Source: JAQGMV01 sp046597455 (GTDB taxonomy: Bacteria > Pseudomonadota > Gammaproteobacteria > Burkholderiales > SG8-41). Taken from it: a DNA stretch of 15,427 nt. Below, in pieces: positions 7,333 through 13,053 of the stretch. Made by a program: the position numbers and the translations under genes. The notes beneath the pieces were generated by a model. That model worked only from the letters and a program-made list of their open reading frames with translations, searched no databases and was not told the origin of the DNA. The DNA is taken from the NCBI GenBank assembly GCA_046597455.1, contig JBKJKJ010000269.1, forward strand, positions 1 through 15,427, read 5' to 3'. The stretch's first letter is position 1. Every line of letters starts with the position of its first letter.

Positions 7333-7360
7333 ATTGTAAGCGGCGAAATCTTAAAAGCAA
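7333..7360 (-). promoter_or_regulatory. Candidate sigma-70 promoter of the minus-strand Bug gene
   Basis: On the minus strand, TTGCTT (7360-7355), a 16-base spacer, then TACAAT (7338-7333). The -35 matches four of six consensus bases and the -10 five of six. Transcription would start near 7326, giving a leader of about 90 bases that ends in the GGAGGAGG site. It lies in the gap between hemW and the Bug gene. This is a prediction only. Confidence 0.45.
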
Positions 7361-7391
7361 TCGCCCCGACCCGACGCGCGACGGCGTGCTG

Positions 7392-8579
7392 TCAGGCGGG
7401 CAGGAATATCTGCACGAGGTCATTCAGAAAATCCCGACCGAGTTTCGTCGGCGCGATGTGTCGATGGTCGCGCTCGATCAAGCCGCGGCGCTCCGCTTCC
7501 GCCAGCGCCGGAAGCACCGCCACGAGCGGCAGGCCTGCGCGTTCCTCGAAAAGCTGCACAGGGAATCCATCGTTCAGGCGCAGGGCGTTCATCATGAACT
7601 CGAACGGAATCTCCGCGACGGTCACGGCCTGTTCGGTCTGCGCTGCGGCAAGCGCGACGACGCGCTCCATATACTCGCGTGGCTGGCGATAGCGCGCCTG
7701 GCGCAGGATGCGATCGGGGAAGGAAATCTTGCTGTGCGCCCCGGCGCCGATGCCGAGGTAATCGCCGAACGTCCAGTAGTTGAGGTTGTGCCGCGAGCGC
7801 TGGCCTGGGCGCGCATACGCCGAAGTCTCGTAGTGCCCGTATCCGGCGCCGCGCAGCGTAGCGCCGATCGCTTCCTGCATTTCGGCCGCCGTGTCGTCGT
7901 CGGGGATCTGCGGAGGATAGCGATGGAAGTATGTGTTCGGCTCGATCGTGAGGTGATAGATCGAAAGGTGCGCGGGCTCGAACGCGAGCGCTGCCGCCAC
8001 ATCGGCGCGGGACTCGGCCGGGGTCTGGCCCGGCAGCGCGTACATGAGGTCCAGATTGAAGTTGTCGAAGTGATCGCGCGCGATGCCGACCGCACGGCGA
8101 GCCTGTTCACTGTCGTGTATACGCCCCAACGCCTTGAGGTGGCCCTCATTGAAGCTTTGGATGCCGATCGAAAGGCGGTTCACGCCGGCCGCGCGATACC
8201 CGGCGAACTTCTCCGCCTCGAAAGTGCCCGGATTGGCTTCGAGCGTGATTTCCGCATCCACGGCGAGCGGCACGCGTGCGCGCACCGCAGAAAGTATCGC
8301 TTCGATCGAAGCCGCGCTGAACACGCTCGGCGTGCCGCCGCCGAAGAATATCGTATAGACCCGACGTCCCCATATCAGGGGCAACGCCTGGTCGAGATCG
8401 GCGATCAGTGCTTCGACGTATGCCGCCTCCGGAATCTCGCCGCGCGCTTCGTGCGAGTTGAAGTCGCAATAGGGGCATTTGCGCACGCACCACGGGATGT
8501 GGATATACAGCGAAAGCGGCGGCAGGGCGGTGAAACGCGGTGCCTGCAGGGCGTTACGCGTTTGCAGTGTGACCTTCAC
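7392..8579 (-). CDS. hemW: HemW heme chaperone (coproporphyrinogen III oxidase-like radical SAM protein)
   Basis: 395-residue cytoplasmic radical SAM protein of the HemN-like family. HemW binds heme and is thought to deliver it to respiratory proteins; it is not a true oxidase. The 4Fe-4S motif CxxxCxxC is C31, C35 and C38 in YIHIPWCVRKCPYCDFN. Further marks are FFGGGTPS (78-85), ITLEANPGT, RLSIGIQSF, DLMYALPGQT, LSIYHLTIEPNT and the HemW-type heme-binding HNLNYW (264-269). The C-terminal HemN_C domain includes the stretch around LNDGFP. It starts with GTG at 8579 with GGAG eight bases upstream; no ATG or TTG lies in frame nearby. The length is slightly above E. coli HemW owing to an N-terminal extension of about 20 residues. 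It is last in rph-rdgB-hemW, 52 bases after rdgB. Confidence 0.94.
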   Translation of the reverse strand: MKVTLQTRNALQAPRFTALPPLSLYIHIPWCVRKCPYCDFNSHEARGEIPEAAYVEALIADLDQALPLIWGRRVYTIFFGGGTPSVFSAASIEAILSAVRARVPLAVDAEITLEANPGTFEAEKFAGYRAAGVNRLSIGIQSFNEGHLKALGRIHDSEQARRAVGIARDHFDNFNLDLMYALPGQTPAESRADVAAALAFEPAHLSIYHLTIEPNTYFHRYPPQIPDDDTAAEMQEAIGATLRGAGYGHYETSAYARPGQRSRHNLNYWTFGDYLGIGAGAHSKISFPDRILRQARYRQPREYMERVVALAAAQTEQAVTVAEIPFEFMMNALRLNDGFPVQLFEERAGLPLVAVLPALAEAERRGLIERDHRHIAPTKLGRDFLNDLVQIFLPA

Positions 8580-8631
8580 TGCGTCATCTCCGTGGGCCCC
8601 TGCGCACTCATCAAATGCGACTTGCGGTGCA

Positions 8632-9258
8632 TCAGGCGCCTCCCGCTTCCTCGGTGAGCCGGGCCACGAGCCGCTTCAACGCCTGGCCACGGTGGCTGAC
8701 GCCCTTCTTCCGGTCAGGATCGAGCTCCGCTGCGGTGCGCCCCAATGCGGGAATGAAGAAATACGGATCGTAGCCGAAGCCGTTCGAGCCTCGGGGCTCC
8801 GCAATCACTTCACCGTGCCAGCGACCTTCGGCGATCAGCGGCTCGGTATCGTCCGCGTGGCGCACCATCACGATCACGCAGTAGTAGTGCGCTCTGCGGT
8901 CGCGTTGCCCCGAGAGCGCCTCGATCAGCTTTCGATTGTTGCGCGCATCCTGCGCCTCTCGCCCTGAGAGCGCACCGGGAGGCGCATCGCCCGCGTAACG
9001 CGCCGAGTGCACGCCCGGTTCGCCGCCGAGTGCGGCGACGCAGATTCCCGAATCGTCAGCGAACGCCGCACTGCCCGCAAGCCGGCTCGCGTGCCGGGCC
9101 TTGGCGAATGCGTTTTCGACGAAAGTGACGTGCGGCTCCTCGGCGTCCGGTATGCCGAGACTCGCTTGCGGAACGATCGCGAAACCGAGCGGCGCGAGCA
9201 TCTGCTCGAACTCGCGAATCTTGCCGGGGTTACCGCTCGCGATGACCAGTTGTTTCAT
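8632..9258 (-). CDS. rdgB: RdgB dITP/XTP pyrophosphatase (HAM1/non-canonical purine NTPase)
   Basis: 208-residue cytoplasmic house-cleaning enzyme that hydrolyses dITP, XTP and ITP to monophosphates, keeping deaminated purines out of DNA and RNA. Family blocks are SGNPGKIREF (8-17), FVENAFAKARH (47-57) with E49, FADDSGICV (66-74) with D69, HSARYAGD (84-91), SNGFGYDPYF (158-167) and KKGVSHRGQAL (184-194). ATG 9258 is chosen because the conserved MKQLVIASGN begins there; longer in-frame extension upstream would overlap rph. It lies 17 bases after the rph stop and 52 before hemW, so the three are probably cotranscribed. The ribosome-binding site is weak, consistent with translational coupling to rph. 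Confidence 0.97.
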   Translation of the reverse strand: MKQLVIASGNPGKIREFEQMLAPLGFAIVPQASLGIPDAEEPHVTFVENAFAKARHASRLAGSAAFADDSGICVAALGGEPGVHSARYAGDAPPGALSGREAQDARNNRKLIEALSGQRDRRAHYYCVIVMVRHADDTEPLIAEGRWHGEVIAEPRGSNGFGYDPYFFIPALGRTAAELDPDRKKGVSHRGQALKRLVARLTEEAGGA

Positions 9259-9275
9259 TGCATCAACCCGCGCAC

Positions 9276-9992
9276 TCAGCTTTCGAGTGCCGCTTTCTGC
9301 GCGGCGACGAGCTCGCGGATGCCTTTGTCCGCCAGCTTCATCATGGCGTCGAGCTGCTCGCGCGAAAACGGCTCGCCTTCGGCGGTGCCCTGGACTTCCA
9401 CCATGCCGCCCGACCCCGTCATCACCACGTTCATGTCGGTTCCGCACGCCGAGTCCTCGGGATAATCCAGGTCGAGCACCGGCACGCCTTCGTAGATACC
9501 CACCGACACCGCCGCGATCGCGTCACGCACGGGCGACTTCGCGATCAGGCGCTTCGCGAGCAGCACTTTCACCGCGTCCTGCAGCGCCACGTAAGCACCG
9601 GTGATGCTCGCGGTGCGCGTGCCGCCGTCAGCCTGGATCACGTCGCAATCGACGTAGATCGTGCGCTCGCCGAGTTGGGTCAGGTCGACGACCGCGCGCA
9701 GCGCGCGCCCGATGAGCCGCTGGATTTCCTGGGTGCGGCCGGATTGCTTGCCCCGCGCCGCCTCGCGGTCCGAGCGCGTATTGGTCGCGCGCGGCAGCAT
9801 GCCGTATTCGGCGGTAACCCAGCCTTTGGAAGTGCCTTTCAGATGCGGGGGCTGCCGCTCGAGCACGCTCGCCGTGCAGATCACCTTGGTATCGCCGAAC
9901 TCCACCAGCACCGAACCTTCAGCGTGGCGGGTGTAACCGCGGGTGATCCGCACGGGGCGCATCTGATCGGGCTTGCGTTGACTAGGTCGCAT
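9276..9992 (-). CDS. rph: Ribonuclease PH
   Basis: 238-residue phosphorolytic 3'-to-5' exoribonuclease that trims tRNA precursors, working as a hexameric ring in the cytoplasm. Visible blocks are the RPVRITRGYTRHAEGSVL start (12-29), GDTKVICTASV, GWVTAEYGMLPRATNTR (57-73), the phosphate-site RTQEIQRLIGRALR (86-99), DCDVIQADGGTRTASITGA (115-133), LDLDYPEDSACGTDMN and MVEVQGTAEGEPF. It is intact and of normal length. ATG 9992 has an excellent AAGGAG four bases upstream (10002-9997). It is the first gene of the minus-strand group and is divergent from yicC across 133 bases. Pairing of rph with yicC is common in proteobacteria. Confidence 0.97.
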   Translation of the reverse strand: MRPSQRKPDQMRPVRITRGYTRHAEGSVLVEFGDTKVICTASVLERQPPHLKGTSKGWVTAEYGMLPRATNTRSDREAARGKQSGRTQEIQRLIGRALRAVVDLTQLGERTIYVDCDVIQADGGTRTASITGAYVALQDAVKVLLAKRLIAKSPVRDAIAAVSVGIYEGVPVLDLDYPEDSACGTDMNVVMTGSGGMVEVQGTAEGEPFSREQLDAMMKLADKGIRELVAAQKAALES

Positions 9993-10125
9993 GTAACTCC
10001 TTGGATATGCTATCTTTACGGCTCCATCGCCGAAGCGCGCATGTTAAAGGTTACGCGGCACCCGGTAAATCGCGCCGCCCTTCTCATACGCTCAGCCGTT
10101 CACTTTTACCGCTCACTGGAACCCG

Positions 10126-10989
10126 ATGATTTACAGCATGACCGGCTATGCCGTCGCGTCGCGCGAGCTCGAGACCGCGGTGCTGAATCTCGAGCTGCGC
10201 TCGGTAAACCACCGCTACCTCGACATCCAGTTCCGCCTGCCCGACGAGCTGCGCAGCATCGAATCGGCCCTCCGGGAAGCCCTTACGGCCAGGTTGAACC
10301 GCGGAAAGATCGAATGCCGCATCTCCTATGCGCCCGTGGCGGGCCGCAAGAGCGTAGAGCTGGACGAGGATCTGCTCGGCCAACTCGTTGCCCTCAACGC
10401 CCGCGTGCGCGCCGTGCTGCCGGATGCGCACAGCGTTAGCGCTGGCGATGTCCTGCGCTGGCCCGGCATGCTCGGCAGCGACACCCTCGACGCCGATGAC
10501 CTGCGCACCGTTTGCCAGTCGCTGCTCTCGCAGGTTCTGGAAGACTTTACGCTCACTCGCGGCAGGGAAGGCGAAAAGCTCAAGACCATACTCCTCGAAA
10601 GGGCTGCTGCCATAGAGCAACGCCTGGCCGAAGTCGCCCCTCGCATGCCGCAGGTTATTGCCGCCTTCCAGGAGAAGCTGTCGACACGGCTCAAGGAAGC
10701 GCTTGCCAATGCCGATGAAGACCGAATCAGGCAAGAAGTCGTGCTTTTCGCGAACAAGATCGACGTGGACGAAGAGCTAACGCGCCTCACGACGCATATC
10801 GCCGAGCTGAGGCGCATCCTGGATAAAGGCGGCGCGGTCGGCAAACGGCTCGATTTCCTGATGCAGGAGCTCAATCGCGAAGCGAACACGCTTGGGTCGA
10901 AAGCGGCGGATGTCTCGGTGACACAGGTGTCGATGGAGCTGAAGCTGCTGATCGAGCAGATGCGCGAGCAGATCCAGAATATCGAGTAA
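10126..10989 (+). CDS. yicC: YicC/YloC family endoribonuclease
   Basis: 287-residue cytoplasmic protein, similar in length to E. coli YicC. The family is an RNA-cleaving endonuclease linked in E. coli to small-RNA turnover; older annotations call it a stress-induced protein. The sequence shows the N-terminal family signature MIYSMTGYA (1-9), LELRSVNHRYLDIQFRLP (22-39) and LREALTARLNRGKIECRI (49-66). A helical middle follows, then the DUF1732 C-terminus: VDEELTRLTTHIAELRRIL (214-232), GKRLDFLMQELNREANTLGSK (239-259) and MELKLLIEQMREQIQNIE (270-287). ATG 10126 is fixed by the signature; GGAA lies a few bases upstream. It is divergent from rph and followed by a strong terminator, so it is a single-gene transcript. 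Confidence 0.96.
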   Translation: MIYSMTGYAVASRELETAVLNLELRSVNHRYLDIQFRLPDELRSIESALREALTARLNRGKIECRISYAPVAGRKSVELDEDLLGQLVALNARVRAVLPDAHSVSAGDVLRWPGMLGSDTLDADDLRTVCQSLLSQVLEDFTLTRGREGEKLKTILLERAAAIEQRLAEVAPRMPQVIAAFQEKLSTRLKEALANADEDRIRQEVVLFANKIDVDEELTRLTTHIAELRRILDKGGAVGKRLDFLMQELNREANTLGSKAADVSVTQVSMELKLLIEQMREQIQNIE

Positions 10990-11023
10990 CGTAACGACGT
11001 TTCACAATGTCTCATACCTCAAG

Positions 11024-11050
11024 AAAAGCCGCGACTTACGCGGCTTTTTT
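11024..11050 (+). terminator. Rho-independent terminator after yicC
   Basis: AAAAGCCGCG (11024-11033), loop ACTTA, CGCGGCTTTT (11039-11048), then further T residues: a perfect 10-bp stem with a T-run, 34 bases after the yicC stop. The A-run on the other side means it could work in both directions. It insulates the secretion locus downstream. Confidence 0.92.
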
Positions 11051-11338
11051 GTTTACTGCCGTGATGAAACGCATTGTGCTGTAGCGAACATACGCAGCCC
11101 TGCGTCGCCGCATTGCGTTTTGCATATAGGCGGTTAATACCCGCCTGCTCCGACGATGGGGTTGAATCCCATCCCGCTAAAGTCTGTCGCACAGATCCTC
11201 GCGATCGCGGAGATACACAACTCCGGTGATGCGAACAATTTCCGCCTTGTGATCCGCTGACGCACTGTCAGCCCGCTGTAGCAAGTCCCACCCCAGCGTC
11301 GGAGCCCTCCGACCAACGAATCACAGTCGAGGCTACGT
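11051..11338 (+). promoter_or_regulatory. Gene-free, hairpin-rich leader upstream of the TpsB transporter
   Basis: 288 bases with no supported gene. Small perfect inverted repeats follow one another: AAACGCA/TGCGTTT (11067-11073 with 11114-11120), enclosing ACGCA-GCCC-TGCGT (11092-11105); AGGCGG/CCGCCT (11128-11146); GATGGG/CCCATC (11155-11173); the self-complementary CGCGATCGCG (11200-11209); GCTGAC/GTCAGC (11256-11272); and GTCGGA-GCCC-TCCGAC (11298-11313). The last ends 15 bases before the ribosome-binding GAGG (11329-11332). This looks like a structured 5' leader, but it matches no riboswitch class I know. GC-rich DNA forms short dyads by chance, so the function is uncertain. Confidence 0.4.
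11113..11146 (+). promoter_or_regulatory. Weak promoter candidate with a dyad over its -10
   Basis: TTGCGT (11113-11118), 16 bases, TAATAC (11135-11140). Each hexamer matches only three of six consensus bases. The inverted repeat AGGCGG-N7-CCGCCT (11128-11146) is centred on the TAATAC. If the promoter is real, the dyad would be placed as a repressor operator, and the transcript would carry a leader of about 190 bases. Equally, the dyad may be an RNA hairpin of a transcript started further upstream. Confidence 0.25.
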
Positions 11339-13003
11339 TTGAAAATAAAGCTCCTCGCGATTGGGGTTCTGGCTTTGAGCCAGAGCGCCTTTGCGCAGCA
11401 ACCGCCGACCGCCGGCGGTCAGCTCCAGCAGATTCCGCCTCCGCCCGTTCCCGAAAAAACGGCGCCGGAGATTCGCATCGAGAAAGGCACCGCGCGGAGC
11501 GCGCCCGCGATCGACCAGGTGAAGATCACCGTGAAAAGCCTTCGCGTAACCGGTGCGAAGGTTTATCCCGAGGCCGAGCTGCTCGCGCTGACCGGCTTCA
11601 GGCCGGGCAGCGAGCTCAGCCTGTTCGAACTTCGCGCGATGACATCAACCATCGCGGACTACTACCACCGCAACGGGTTTTTCGTGGCCCAGGTTTTCCT
11701 GCCGGCGCAGGACATCCGGGATGGCGCGGTGACATTCAGCGTGATCGAAGGCGAATATGGCCAGGTGACCGTTCGTAATACGACGAACCTGTCCGACAAG
11801 GTCGCGAACCGGTTGCTCGCAGGGCTCGACGCGGGCGACACGATCGCGATTGCGCCACTCGAACGGCGTCTCCTGCTCCTGTCGGACGTTCCGGGCGTGG
11901 TGGTGAACTCGACCCTGGTTCCGGGCGCGTCGATCGGCACTTCCGACCTCATCGTGGACGTGACGCCCGGCCAGCGCGTCACCGGAACCATCGAGGTCGA
12001 CAACGCCGGAAACCGCTACACAGGCGCCTATCGCGTCGGTGGATCAGTCAATCTCAACAATCCCACCGGACACGGAGACGTCGCAACCCTGCGCGCGCTG
12101 ACTTCGGGAGACGGCCTGAATTATGGCCGTGCTTCGTACCAGACACAGTTGGGTCTCGCGACCGTCGGCGTCGCCTACACCGCGCTCGAGTATCGGCTGG
12201 GCAGGGAATTCGAGAGCCTGCGCGCACACGGCACCGCACACATTGCGAGTGTGTACGGCAGCTATCCGATCATCCGCTCGCGCAACACCAACCTGTACGC
12301 GATCGGCGGCTTCGATGCGAAGACCTTCGAGGATGAAACCGACGCGACCTCCACGGCGACGCATCGCAATGTCCATGTCGGCAGCGCAGGCGTATACGGT
12401 AACCACCGCGACACTTTCGCCGGCGGCGGGCTGAGCACCTATTCGCTCACCGGCAGCTACGGCGGCGTCGACATCCGCACACCTGCCGCACGGGCCACGG
12501 ACGCGTCGACCGCGCAGACCCAAGGTCAATACGGCAAGCTCGCGTTCACCGCGGCGCGACTTCAGAACGTCACCCGAACCGTCTCCGTCTATGCCGGCAT
12601 CTACGGGCAGCTCGCCTCGAAGAACCTCGACATATCGGAAAAGATGGTGCTCGGCGGCGCTTTCGGGGTGCGCGCGTATCCGACCGGTGAGGCATATGCC
12701 GATGAAGGTTACGTGGCGACGTTCGAAGCCAGGCTGCTGCTCCCGAAGTTCCTGCCTCGCGTTCCCGGCCAGATGCAACTGATCGCCTTCGCGGATACCG
12801 GCTACGCCACCGCGAACACGAAGCCGTGGAGCGCCGGACAGAATCATCGAACCCTCAGCGGCGCGGGCGTCGGCGTGACCTGGGCCGACTACAACAACTT
12901 CGCCGTGAAAACCTATTACGCGCACAAGGTCGGCAGCGCAGCGGCGACGTCCGCGCCTGACTCGAGCGGCAGGTTCTGGCTCCAGCTCGTCAAATACTTC
13001 TGA
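11339..13003 (+). CDS. TpsB outer-membrane transporter (ShlB/FhaC/HecB family)
   Basis: 554-residue outer-membrane pore of a two-partner secretion system. It captures its TpsA partner in the periplasm and moves it to the surface. It starts with TTG at 11339: GAGG lies six bases upstream, and the residues after it form a clean signal peptide (MKIKLLAIGVLALSQSAFA, 1-19). A proline-rich linker (21-45) follows. POTRA1 is about 61-137 (LRVTGAKVYPEAELLALTGF, DYYHRNGFFVAQVFLPAQ), POTRA2 about 141-211, and the 16-strand barrel about 215-554, ending in F554. The plug-loop motif usually written VRGY is VRAY (444-447) in FGVRAYPTGEAYADEGY, a variant I recall in relatives. The strand motif LIAFADTGYA (481-490) is present. 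It lies 50 bases ahead of its tpsA partner, in the same direction. Confidence 0.93.
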   Translation: MKIKLLAIGVLALSQSAFAQQPPTAGGQLQQIPPPPVPEKTAPEIRIEKGTARSAPAIDQVKITVKSLRVTGAKVYPEAELLALTGFRPGSELSLFELRAMTSTIADYYHRNGFFVAQVFLPAQDIRDGAVTFSVIEGEYGQVTVRNTTNLSDKVANRLLAGLDAGDTIAIAPLERRLLLLSDVPGVVVNSTLVPGASIGTSDLIVDVTPGQRVTGTIEVDNAGNRYTGAYRVGGSVNLNNPTGHGDVATLRALTSGDGLNYGRASYQTQLGLATVGVAYTALEYRLGREFESLRAHGTAHIASVYGSYPIIRSRNTNLYAIGGFDAKTFEDETDATSTATHRNVHVGSAGVYGNHRDTFAGGGLSTYSLTGSYGGVDIRTPAARATDASTAQTQGQYGKLAFTAARLQNVTRTVSVYAGIYGQLASKNLDISEKMVLGGAFGVRAYPTGEAYADEGYVATFEARLLLPKFLPRVPGQMQLIAFADTGYATANTKPWSAGQNHRTLSGAGVGVTWADYNNFAVKTYYAHKVGSAAATSAPDSSGRFWLQLVKYF

Positions 13004-13013
13004 TCCCCGCATT

Positions 13014-13030
13014 GTCCGCATCACGCGGAC
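13014..13030 (+). other. Short hairpin between tpsB and tpsA
   Basis: GTCCGC (13014-13019), loop ATCAC, GCGGAC (13025-13030), starting ten bases after the tpsB stop and ending 23 bases before the tpsA ATG. No T-run follows, so it is not a full terminator. It may tune relative expression of the two partners or stabilise the mRNA; this is inference. Confidence 0.4.
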
Positions 13031-13053
13031 GCATTCGAAATTCACAGGACACC

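Noticed and set aside
7296..8657. 453-codon open frame on the plus strand opposite hemW.
   Set aside because: Arg/His-rich translation with no family signature, lying antisense to a well-supported hemW. A GC-rich shadow frame.
9258..10439. 393-codon plus-strand frame opposite rph and overlapping yicC.
   Set aside because: It is antisense to rph and out of frame with yicC, both with strong motifs. No independent evidence for a protein.
11128..11173. tRNA-like pair of arms: a 7-base loop TTAATAC on a GGCGG/CCGCC stem, followed by ATGGG-GTTGAAT-CCCAT resembling a T-arm.
   Set aside because: The T-loop lacks the TTC start, the variable region would be an unusual 10 bases, the D-arm is not convincing, and no acceptor stem pairs with the sequence after the T-arm. 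Probably coincidence or plain hairpins.
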